From: Bradyrhizobium betae | Lineage (GTDB): Bacteria > Pseudomonadota > Alphaproteobacteria > Rhizobiales > Xanthobacteraceae | Reading direction: 5' to 3' | NCBI RefSeq assembly: GCF_008932115.1 | Contig: NZ_CP044543.1 | Span: 6,888,501-6,952,500 of the forward strand | Length of the DNA: 64,000 bases | Part shown: positions 57,070-64,000 of the stretch, piece by piece | Numbering within the stretch: the first letter of the stretch is position 1 | Layout: the number at the start of each line of letters is the position of its first letter | The notes under the pieces: generated by a model | Databases searched by the model: none | What the model was told of the DNA's origin: nothing | Seen by the model: the letters and a program-made list of their open reading frames with translations, nothing else | Position numbers and translations under genes: made by a program

Positions 57070-57179
57070 CGAAGTCTCCAGAAATGCAATTCCCAGCTTG
57101 GCGAGCCGCGATACGATCAGCACATCGGCCCGCAAGCCGATTCTAGACTGCCAGGCAACCGGCTGGCTTGTGTAACACG

Positions 57180-58007
57180 CTAATGCGACATCATCACGCA
57201 GACCGGCGCCTCGTTCAGCAGGCCGCGAGTCATGCCCCCGAACATCCACTCGCCGAGCCGGCTGTGGCCATAGCCTCCGGTAACGATCAGATCGGCGCCG
57301 TCTTCCTTGGCCACGCGCACGAGCTGGTGGGCATCAGCCTCGGCCATGTGCACGCGCACATCGACCTGGCACTTCACGCCATGGCGCTGCAGATATTTCG
57401 CCACGTCGCGGACCCGGTGCCGTGCTGCGTCCTGGTCATCCGATGTACAGATCTCGACCACGGTCACCTGCGAAGCTCTCGCAAGGAACGGCAGCGCGTC
57501 GCGCACGGCCAGTCTCGCCTCTCGCGTGTCTTTCCAGCCGACCAGGATGCGATCGGCACTGAGTGCCGGAACATGATCTGGCACCAGCAGTGTCGGCCGC
57601 CCCATTCGCATCATCGCTTCGGCCGGATCGACGAAGTGGAATTGATTGACGCTCTGTTGCGTCCGCTTGATCACCACCAGGTCGGCCGATCGGGCTTCGT
57701 CGGCCAAGAATACGGTCGGATAGTCCACGCTGCAGCGCCACTCGACCCGCTCCTTCGGCAGTCCGGCCACGCTGCGAAACCATTGCTCCTTGTCGGCGAG
57801 CCCGGATTTGATCCGCTTCAGATCGTCCGCGGTCGTCTCCCGGATGATGACGCCCTCCGCAACGATCGGCGGCTCGACCGCGACGGCGGAAACGCCGATC
57901 AGAGCGGCCCCGAACTTGTTTGCAACGTCCCGCGCGACACGGACCTGACCTTCTGCCTGCTGCTCGGGATCGACATAGACCATCACGCTCGCGATCGTCA
58001 TTGACAT
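57180..58007 (-). CDS. Universal stress protein with upstream FixK box
   Basis: Protein of 275 aa from ATG 58007, with GGAG 4 nt upstream. The C-terminal UspA domain ends GGYGHSRLGEWMFGGMTRGL, close to the ATP-binding motif, and DRILVGWKDTREARLAVRDA starts that domain. The N-terminal half (MTIASVMVYVDPEQQAEGQV) is a second, weaker UspA domain. A FixK-type box sits about 52-65 bp upstream, so induction at low oxygen is likely. Confidence 0.87.
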   Translation of the reverse strand: MSMTIASVMVYVDPEQQAEGQVRVARDVANKFGAALIGVSAVAVEPPIVAEGVIIRETTADDLKRIKSGLADKEQWFRSVAGLPKERVEWRCSVDYPTVFLADEARSADLVVIKRTQQSVNQFHFVDPAEAMMRMGRPTLLVPDHVPALSADRILVGWKDTREARLAVRDALPFLARASQVTVVEICTSDDQDAARHRVRDVAKYLQRHGVKCQVDVRVHMAEADAHQLVRVAKEDGADLIVTGGYGHSRLGEWMFGGMTRGLLNEAPVCVMMSH

Positions 58008-58058
58008 TGCTCCGCTTATTGACGCTGCTCCTCTCTGGCACCTCCCGCGCCCGGCCGC

Positions 58059-58072
58059 TTGACCCAAATCAA
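58059..58072. promoter_or_regulatory. FixK/FNR-type box in the divergent USP/permease promoter
   Basis: TTGACCCAAATCAA fits TTG-N8-CAA, with the right half ATCAA perfect. The centre is about 58 bp from the USP start (58007) and 73 bp from the permease start (58138). A -41.5 placement gives sensible leaders both ways, so one box may serve both genes. Confidence 0.65.
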
Positions 58073-58137
58073 GCGGCCCTGCGGCAGGCTCGCTGATATA
58101 AGCTGCAGGCATTGGCCGTCGCTCGCACTGATGAAAA

Positions 58138-59376
58138 ATGGAAGCTGTACCGCAACAACCAATCGTACCTCAGGCGGGATTGCGGCGGCGGATCGGGCTG
58201 CCATTGCTGGTCCTTTATGGCACGGGGGTCACCGTGGGGGCCGGGATCTACGTCCTGGTCGGCGCTGTCGCGGGCCATGCGGGGGGCTATTCCGCGTGGG
58301 CGTTCGCCTTGGCGGCCGCTGTCATGGCCTTCACCGCCGCCTCGTATGCGGAGCTCGCGAGCCGCTATCCCGTTAGCGCCGGAGAGGCCGCCTACGTCCG
58401 CGCCGCATTCGACTCCCGGATTCTCTCTACGGCCGTCGGATCGTTGAGGCTCGCCACCGGGATCATTGCAGCCGCCGCGGTGACCCTTGGCGGTGCGGGC
58501 TACATCAGGCAGCTGATCGAGCTGCCGACGCCGTTGATCGTCGTGGCGATCGTCATCGCCCTGGGGGCGGTCGCGGCCTGGGGCATTCTCGAATCGGTGA
58601 TGCTCGCTGGTTTTCTGACGTTGATCGAGACGGGAGGATTGGTGTGGATCATCGTTTCGGCCGTCCAGTCGGGCCTCTCGTTCACGCCGGCTCTGTTTGC
58701 GCCGCCGCCGCTGGACGTCGGCATTCTCTCCGGAATCACCTTTGCCAGCCTGCTCGCCTTCTTCGCCTTTGTCGGCTTCGAGGACCTCGCCAACGTCGTG
58801 GAGGAGGCCAAGAATCCGCAACGGAATATCCCGTGGGCCATGGCGCTGACACTGCTGATCACGTCGGTGCTCTATGTCCTGATTGCGGCGATCTCGGTCA
58901 GTGCCGTGCCGCCGGGCGTCCTGGCGGCCTCCCCTGCTCCGTTGAGCCTTGTGTTCGGCTTCGTCGCGGGGATAAGCCCGACCACGTTCAACGTGATCGC
59001 GATCGTCTCGACGCTGAACACCATTCTTGCCCAGATCACCATGACAGCGCGCGTCGCCTATGGCATGGCGAAGCAAGGTGACCTGCCTCGGCGAGTTGGA
59101 GACGTCCATTTGCGAACAGGGACGCCGCTGGTTGCGACAGGACTGGTGATGCTCGCCGTCGCGGCTCTCGCGCTGACATTCCCGCTGGAACCCCTGGCTG
59201 AAAGCACCTCGCTTGCAACGCTTTGCATCTTCGCCTTCGTCAACCTGTCTCTGCTGCGGGTTCGGTCGCGACAAGCTCAATCGGGGACCTCGATCGTGCG
59301 CGTCCCGCTGTGGGTCCCATGGTTCGGTCTCGCCACATGCGTGCTGATGATGGGCAACGCGCTCGTCACGCGTTAG
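58138..59376 (+). CDS. APC-superfamily amino-acid permease
   Basis: Protein of 412 aa with about 12 membrane helices. It starts GLPLLVLYGTGVTVGAGIYV, the glycine-rich helix-1 of APC transporters, and carries SYAELASRYPVSAGEAAYVR and FFAFVGFEDLANVVEEAKNP (helix 6 region and the consensus VEE). It probably exchanges amino acids or amines. It is slightly short for the family, but both ends look complete. It shares a promoter region with the USP gene. Confidence 0.83.
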   Translation: MEAVPQQPIVPQAGLRRRIGLPLLVLYGTGVTVGAGIYVLVGAVAGHAGGYSAWAFALAAAVMAFTAASYAELASRYPVSAGEAAYVRAAFDSRILSTAVGSLRLATGIIAAAAVTLGGAGYIRQLIELPTPLIVVAIVIALGAVAAWGILESVMLAGFLTLIETGGLVWIIVSAVQSGLSFTPALFAPPPLDVGILSGITFASLLAFFAFVGFEDLANVVEEAKNPQRNIPWAMALTLLITSVLYVLIAAISVSAVPPGVLAASPAPLSLVFGFVAGISPTTFNVIAIVSTLNTILAQITMTARVAYGMAKQGDLPRRVGDVHLRTGTPLVATGLVMLAVAALALTFPLEPLAESTSLATLCIFAFVNLSLLRVRSRQAQSGTSIVRVPLWVPWFGLATCVLMMGNALVTR

Positions 59377-59411
59377 CGTGGCTCAAGGAAAAGAACAGGC
59401 AATTTCGACCC

Positions 59412-60530
59412 ATGCTTCCAGCTCAAGACTCTACTGCTCGAAAGCCGGCTGTGACCGCTCTCGCGGCCGCCATTGTGCTGGGCGTTGCCGTCTGCGCATG
59501 GATGGCGATGCCGTTCCTGGGCGCGCTGGTCTGGTCAACGACGCTCGCAGTGCTGTTTACGCCGTTCGACATCGCCATCGGCAATCGCTTCAAATCCCGC
59601 AGCCTTTCGGCCTTGATCACGGTGCTGGTGACCGCCTGCATCGTGGTCGTTCCTGCCATCCTGGTCGCCGGGACGTTGCTCAACGAGGCCGTCCGAAGCG
59701 CGACACTCGTCGTGCCGATGTTCGACGCCGAAGACTGGACACGTCTGATGGGCGAGCATCATTGGCTGGCTCCGGCGCTGCAATGGATCCATGACAAGGT
59801 GGACTTTCCGGATCTCATTCGAACGGCGACGTCCGCACTCGCAACCTGGAGCGGCTCCGTCCTGCGCGCCTCCTTCTCCGGAATTGCCAATTTGCTGCTC
59901 ACCTTCTACTTCCTGTTCTACCTGCTGCGTGACCGGGAAGCGATTGCGGAGGCCGCGCGGCTGCACCTGCCGCTCTCGGAGTCTGAATTCGCGCAGCTTG
60001 CCGACCGTGTGACCGATACGATCTTCGCCACGGTCTTGGGGACCATCGCGGTCGCGGCACTGCAGGGCGGGCTCGGGGGCCTGATGTTCTGGTGGCTGGG
60101 CCTGCCCGCCCCCGTGTTCTGGGGCGTGTTGATGGCGCTTCTGGCAATCGTCCCGTTTCTCGGCGCCTTCGTCATTTGGGCGCCGGCGGCTGTCTTTCTT
60201 GCGCTGGGGGGCTCCTACACGTCCGCGATCATCCTGACGGTCTGGGGGACTCTCGTCGTCGGCCTCGTCGACAACGTCGTCTACCCGATGCTGGTCGGCC
60301 GCAAGCTTCGGATGCACACGATGCTGTCGTTCATCGCCGTCGTCGGCGGGCTGGTTTTCATGGGGACGCCGGGCGTGGTGCTCGGCCCGTTGCTGCTCGC
60401 GGTCACCCTCACTCTGTTGCAAGTCTGGCGCGGCCGGGCGACCATCCCGATCGACGCATCGCCGCAACCACTGGAGGGTGGCAAAGCTACCGCAGCGGCA
60501 GCAGGTCCAGCTGGCGTTGCGCTTTCTTGA
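59412..60530 (+). CDS. AI-2E family (PerM/YdiK-like) membrane protein
   Basis: Protein of 372 aa with about eight helices. The signature is in the C-terminal half: LLTFYFLFYLLRDRE, then ALQGGLGGLMFWWLGLPAPV, LLAIVPFLGAFVIWAPAAVF and VDNVVYPMLVGRKLRMHTML, FMGTPGVVLGPLLLA. These are typical of AI-2E/PerM proteins, whose substrates are mostly unknown. Its last 44 bp overlap the convergent exported gene. Confidence 0.85.
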   Translation: MLPAQDSTARKPAVTALAAAIVLGVAVCAWMAMPFLGALVWSTTLAVLFTPFDIAIGNRFKSRSLSALITVLVTACIVVVPAILVAGTLLNEAVRSATLVVPMFDAEDWTRLMGEHHWLAPALQWIHDKVDFPDLIRTATSALATWSGSVLRASFSGIANLLLTFYFLFYLLRDREAIAEAARLHLPLSESEFAQLADRVTDTIFATVLGTIAVAALQGGLGGLMFWWLGLPAPVFWGVLMALLAIVPFLGAFVIWAPAAVFLALGGSYTSAIILTVWGTLVVGLVDNVVYPMLVGRKLRMHTMLSFIAVVGGLVFMGTPGVVLGPLLLAVTLTLLQVWRGRATIPIDASPQPLEGGKATAAAAGPAGVALS

Positions 60531-61314
60531 CGGCGGCCGCGAACCAGACCTGGCTTGGCGCTTCCTTGGCGAAGCACTTCGTGTAGGCGTCCATGGCCTG
60601 GTCTTCGCGGACGATATCGCCGCGTGGGTCCTTCTTGTTGACGGGCCGCGCCATCATCTGCTTCCAGACCTTTTCGCAGGCCGGGATTTCCGCCGTCTTC
60701 ACGGCATCGCTTGTGGCGAGGAAGAAGACCTTGTCGCCCTGAATTGCGACGATGTCGATTTCCGTCGGTGGTCCCTTCAGATCGCCGTTGCCGCGCACGC
60801 CCAGCACGGCAACCGCGGCACTTGCTGAGGCAGGCTTTGTGATCGGAAGCTCGGCGTATTTGGCGAAGGCCGCGTCCTGGATCGCGTAGTAATAGAAGCG
60901 GTCCGACCTGAATGCCGCGTCGATCTCCTGCGGCATTCCGTCCTCGCGGTGCTCGGCAAGCCAGTGCTTGAGCAAACTGGTCGTGGTCACCACGGCTTGC
61001 AGCTTGTCGCCCTCGGTGGCGAAACCGAGCCCGTCGAGATGACCGAATCCCGATTCGTCCTTGTAGAGCGTGTCGACATTCGATTTGCCCTCGGCCGGCA
61101 GGCCCTTGATCGTGACCGGTCCCACCAGGCCACGCAGCAGGCCTGTCAACTCCCTCAGCGCAGCATTGTGCTGTTTGAGGGTCTCGTCGTTCCCCGCAGC
61201 TTTCGTGAACTTGGTGATGTAGCGATCGCGCAGGTCGAGATAGTGCTGTTCCGGCGTGGCCGCATAGGCGGGTGTGGTGCAGGCGAGCAGGCAGAGCAAG
61301 GCAAGCGATCTCAT
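60487..61314 (-). CDS. Exported protein of unknown function
   Basis: Protein of 275 aa from ATG 61314 with a signal peptide (SLALLCLLACTTPAYAATPE). The mature part is rich in helices with a repeated Lys/Asp pattern (YLDLRDRYITKFTKAAGNDE) and a later SDAVKTAEIPACEKVWKQMM. No domain was recognised. A periplasmic location is likely. The gap to the flavoprotein gene (61315-61461) shows no gene. Confidence 0.65.
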   Translation of the reverse strand: MRSLALLCLLACTTPAYAATPEQHYLDLRDRYITKFTKAAGNDETLKQHNAALRELTGLLRGLVGPVTIKGLPAEGKSNVDTLYKDESGFGHLDGLGFATEGDKLQAVVTTTSLLKHWLAEHREDGMPQEIDAAFRSDRFYYYAIQDAAFAKYAELPITKPASASAAVAVLGVRGNGDLKGPPTEIDIVAIQGDKVFFLATSDAVKTAEIPACEKVWKQMMARPVNKKDPRGDIVREDQAMDAYTKCFAKEAPSQVWFAAAVKKAQRQLDLLPLR

Positions 61315-61461
61315 GACATGTCCGTGGACATCGAGCAATTTCCGGTCTTTGTGCCGCGGTCGGGCAGCAAGGTTCATCCGCGAAGGCCGAGCGGACGGCT
61401 CAGGCCTACGATGCTGGACGCGACGTGGCAAGACCTGGGCATGACCCGGGTGAGCCAGCCT

Positions 61462-63183
61462 TCAGGAAAGAGAAAACCTGCGTAGCGCTCCTGCGGCGTC
61501 CATGGCGGCACACCAGGCGAATACGATGGCGGGGCCGATCATTGTGCCTGGTCCAGGATACGTGCCGCGGAAGATGGAGGATGAATCGGTCCCGACTGCA
61601 TACAGTCCGGGAAGAAACTTCCCGTCGTGAGCCACCACGCGGGCGCGGGAATCCGTGCGCAGGCCGGCGCTGCCGGCAAGGTCCGACGGCCATACAGCGA
61701 CGGCATAGAGCGGTCCCGGGCCGATCCGCCGCAGACAGGGATTGGGCTTGGTCAGGGGATCGCCGTTGACGCGGTTCAATGCGCTCGAGCCACGGCCGAA
61801 ATCGTCGTCGATGCCGGTTTCGGCGTAGCGATTATATCGCTCCACCGTCTCGGCAAACCCTTCGCCGTCAACATCGATCTTGTGCGCCAGCGCTTCGATG
61901 GTTTCACCCTCCATCAAATAGCCGGCCTGCAGGAACGCGGTGAGATTTTTGGTGCCGGGGTGAACGAGCCCGATGCCAAAATCCCTGATGAAGGTTCGAT
62001 CGCAGATCAGGAACGCCGGTGCTGCTGCGGAGGCCGACGCGTTCGAGCGCAGCATCGCTGCCACGAAGTCGTGGTAGGAGTCGGCTTCATTGACGAAACG
62101 GCGGCCCGTCTGGTTGACGGCAAGCAGTCCCGGCTTGGCGCGATCGAGCATGATGTGCGGGAAGACCGAGACGTGACCGTCCGCTTGCGCCATCACAGAA
62201 CTCGGCATCCACAACGCCGGGCTGTCGAGATCGCACACGATGTCGGCGTTGATGCGCTCGGCTGCCAGGATGCCGTCGCCCGTGTTCGACGAGGGCGCCA
62301 GCGAGTAGCGGCGTGCGGCTTCCGGAAACAGCCGTTCGCGAAGTTCACGGTTCCAGCCGATGCCGCCTGTTGCCAGCACCACGCCCTTGCGGGCGTGTAT
62401 GCGCAGCTCTCCGGCCGGAGACGAGAGCACGGCACCGACGACCGCATCGCCATCGCAGATGATGTCTCGAAGTCCCGTCTCAAATCGGAGATCGACTCCG
62501 GCTCGGCGGATGCCGGCGAACAGTCTTGCGACAAGCGCGTTGCCCATGATCAGGCGCGTTCCGCGCTTGTAACTGATGCGATCGAGCGCATGCCGGGCGA
62601 GAAGACCGGCGGCGTGCCGCAAATTCGTCAAGTTGCCGAAAGGCGCCAACAGCGCCGGAATGTCTGCCTTCCCGACCATCATGCCGCCGAGAACCATGAA
62701 CTCCCGGCGTGGCGGCCTGACGCGTGCAAAGTCGTGGCCGAGCTTGCGGCCGTCGAACGGAATGGCCCCGAGTGCGCGACCGCCGATCGCGGCACCCGCA
62801 AGGTTCTTGTAATCAGGATGGACCGGTGGCGCCGCAAACCGCACGCTCGTCTTCTGCTCGAGATAATCGAGCACGATCGGCCCCGCCTCGAGGAACATGT
62901 CGAGGCGCTGGTCTGTGGCATGCTCGCCGAGCATCGCGGCCAGATAAGTGCGCGCGGCCGCAACCGTGTCAGGCGTGCCGGCACGCTCTCCTTGCCGGTT
63001 GCCGGGAATCCAGACCGTGCCGGCGGAGGTCGCAGTCGTTCCGCCCACCATGTCCGACTTTTCGCAAAGGATGACCTGAAGCCCTTCGAGCGCGCCCACC
63101 AGTGCGGCCGTCATGCCGGCCGCACCTGCACCGACGACGAGGAGATCGGTCTCGACGTCGAAGGCGCGATCGACTTGCGGCAT
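61462..63183 (-). CDS. FAD-dependent oxidoreductase (KstD/fumarate-reductase-like)
   Basis: Protein of 573 aa from ATG 63183, with GGAGAG upstream. The N-terminal FAD fold is VETDLLVVGAGAAGMTAALV (GxGxxG), then EKSDMVGGTTATSAGTVWIP. The middle has KGVVLATGGIGWNRELRERL, and the end has FLPGLYAVGTDSSSIFRGTY with YPGPGTMIGPAIVF. This is the 3-ketosteroid dehydrogenase and fumarate reductase flavoprotein class. The substrate is unknown. It follows the 63284 gene with one tiny frame between. Confidence 0.82.
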   Translation of the reverse strand: MPQVDRAFDVETDLLVVGAGAAGMTAALVGALEGLQVILCEKSDMVGGTTATSAGTVWIPGNRQGERAGTPDTVAAARTYLAAMLGEHATDQRLDMFLEAGPIVLDYLEQKTSVRFAAPPVHPDYKNLAGAAIGGRALGAIPFDGRKLGHDFARVRPPRREFMVLGGMMVGKADIPALLAPFGNLTNLRHAAGLLARHALDRISYKRGTRLIMGNALVARLFAGIRRAGVDLRFETGLRDIICDGDAVVGAVLSSPAGELRIHARKGVVLATGGIGWNRELRERLFPEAARRYSLAPSSNTGDGILAAERINADIVCDLDSPALWMPSSVMAQADGHVSVFPHIMLDRAKPGLLAVNQTGRRFVNEADSYHDFVAAMLRSNASASAAAPAFLICDRTFIRDFGIGLVHPGTKNLTAFLQAGYLMEGETIEALAHKIDVDGEGFAETVERYNRYAETGIDDDFGRGSSALNRVNGDPLTKPNPCLRRIGPGPLYAVAVWPSDLAGSAGLRTDSRARVVAHDGKFLPGLYAVGTDSSSIFRGTYPGPGTMIGPAIVFAWCAAMDAAGALRRFSLS

Positions 63184-63200
63184 CCCGATCTCTCCTTGTC

Positions 63201-63284
63201 CTACGACGCGGCGCGTGCCCTCTCGACCAGCTCGTGCGGCGCGAGCTTGAGCGCGGTCGGGGCGGCAAGCGAGAATGCCGCCAT
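63201..63284 (-). CDS. Possible 27-aa peptide between two genes
   Basis: The frame MAAFSLAAPTALKLAPHELV and RARAAS starts at 63284, its ATG overlapping the upstream TGA by one base, and stops 17 bp before the flavoprotein start. It may be a real small peptide, a translational coupling leader or chance. No family was recognised. Confidence 0.25.
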   Translation of the reverse strand: MAAFSLAAPTALKLAPHELVERARAAS

Positions 63285-63940
63285 CAGCCGAAATCCGCGA
63301 TGCGGGCGTCGAGCGCGAACATGGCCTGATAGACTTCCGGCTCGCTCGCCCGGCCGAGCACGTCGGATGCAATCGCCCGCGCCTGCTGCAAAGCGCCCTG
63401 CAACGAGGCAACGTCGAGCGCCTCGATCAGCAAAAGCCCTGCGAAAAAACCCTCGTCCTTCCGCATGCCCTTTTCGGCTGTCGGCACCGATGTCCGCGCC
63501 TCGTCGGTCGTGCCGATCTGCACGGCGGCGATCCCGTCGCACGCAACCAGCGCCTCAGCCAGTTTTTGCGGGTGCTTCGGCAATGTCTCGATCCGCAGCG
63601 CCATGATGGTGGCGCCCTCGCCCCGGCCGGCACGCGCGACCATCACGCCGCCGCCCCGCATGAAGTTGCCGAGCTTCGGCATGATGCGCTGCGACCACGG
63701 CGTCGGTGCGTTCAGGCGCGCCAGATAGGCCGCGCCATCGAGCACCTCGGGTGTCTCGAGCTCGTACAGGATAAAGAAGCGGTTGATGTCGTCGCGCGCG
63801 GCGCGGAACACGCGCGAGGCCAGGAAGCCCCTGGTGGTCACGCGTTCGGTGGTGTGCTCGCGTGTCAGCCAGTGCCGGTAGTCGATCAGGTCATGCGCCT
63901 CGACGTCGCTCCAGATGGCCAGAAATCCTGCTCCGCGCAT
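63284..63940 (-). CDS. Hypothetical protein
   Basis: Protein of 218 aa starting MRGAGFLAIWSDVEAHDLID. It contains an alpha/beta ferredoxin-like N-terminal half (DINRFFILYELETPEVLDGA, then MPKLGNFMRGGGVMVARAGR) and a helical C-terminal half rich in Ala and Asp. It resembles DUF4286-type proteins in layout, but I cannot name a family. It is upstream of the flavoprotein and probably in the same operon. Confidence 0.6.
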   Translation of the reverse strand: MRGAGFLAIWSDVEAHDLIDYRHWLTREHTTERVTTRGFLASRVFRAARDDINRFFILYELETPEVLDGAAYLARLNAPTPWSQRIMPKLGNFMRGGGVMVARAGRGEGATIMALRIETLPKHPQKLAEALVACDGIAAVQIGTTDEARTSVPTAEKGMRKDEGFFAGLLLIEALDVASLQGALQQARAIASDVLGRASEPEVYQAMFALDARIADFG

Positions 63941-63952
63941 TCCGCGTCCCCC

Positions 63953-64000
63953 TTACGTCTTGAGCCCGTGCAACGCCGCCGGGATCGTGTCGGGCAATTG
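63953..64000 (-). CDS. 3' end of a gene cut by the window edge
   Basis: The last 48 bases on the minus strand read QLPDTIPAALHGLKT and then TAA, a plausible C-terminus that ends 12 bp before the 63284-63940 gene starts. Too little is visible to name the product. It is likely part of the same operon. Confidence 0.35.
   Translation of the reverse strand, partial: QLPDTIPAALHGLKT

Overview
The window is a GC-rich alphaproteobacterial chromosome segment. FlgK and NosZ type, OpgC, paired metal-efflux systems and several FixK/FNR-type boxes (TTG-N8-CAA) point to Bradyrhizobium, Rhodopseudomonas or a close relative (Nitrobacteraceae). This is inferred from gene content, not from a marker gene.

Region 1 (1-25.5 kb) starts with the 3' end of flgK and a DUF2171 gene. 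Heavy-metal genes on the minus strand follow. One run of overlapping or nearly abutting genes from about 16.6 kb down to 1.9 kb looks like a single operon of about 14 genes: a small HCHGCF-motif protein, czcC, czcB, czcA, a frameshifted P1B-ATPase, opgC, an encapsulated-ferritin-like protein without an encapsulin, a PilZ protein, an exported protein, a membrane protein, two CDF exporters, a zinc-ribbon protein and a TPR protein. A second set (16.8-24.9 kb) has a MarR regulator with a methyltransferase, two more HCHGCF proteins, an isolated flgF, a His-containing periplasmic protein and a second czcA/czcB pair with no czcC. A FixK-box-driven membrane protein closes the region.

Region 2 (25.6-38.4 kb) is a mobile island. 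A ribbon-helix-helix gene faces a plus-strand operon of unfamiliar genes across two matching palindromes. The operon encodes two paralogous unknown proteins, a Cys-cluster protein, a metallophosphoesterase, a soluble FtsH-like AAA/M41 protein with a degenerate P-loop, a small protein and a tyrosine-recombinase-like protein that has lost most catalytic residues. Next come a hairpin-rich non-coding stretch (32.2-32.4 kb) and a Tn7-like module, tnsA-tnsB-tnsC-tniQ, with a convergent ArsR-type gene and an array of AGTGCCAAAAT repeats.

Region 3 (38.6-48.6 kb) has a ferritin-like gene and a complete clade I nitrous-oxide reductase operon, nosRZDFYLX, with nosX frameshifted near its end.

Region 4 (48.7-64 kb) looks like a low-oxygen or energy-stress region: PEP synthase, a glycosidase-like protein, a frameshifted PfkB-type kinase, an SbmA/BacA-like membrane protein, a metallophosphoesterase, a CarS-like protein, two universal stress proteins, an amino-acid permease and a PerM-type protein. 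FixK-type boxes lie at three promoters. An FAD flavoprotein and partly recognised genes fill the right edge.

Three genes (P1B-ATPase, nosX, pfkB) each carry one apparent single-base deletion in or beside a short homopolymer. All three could be sequencing errors.
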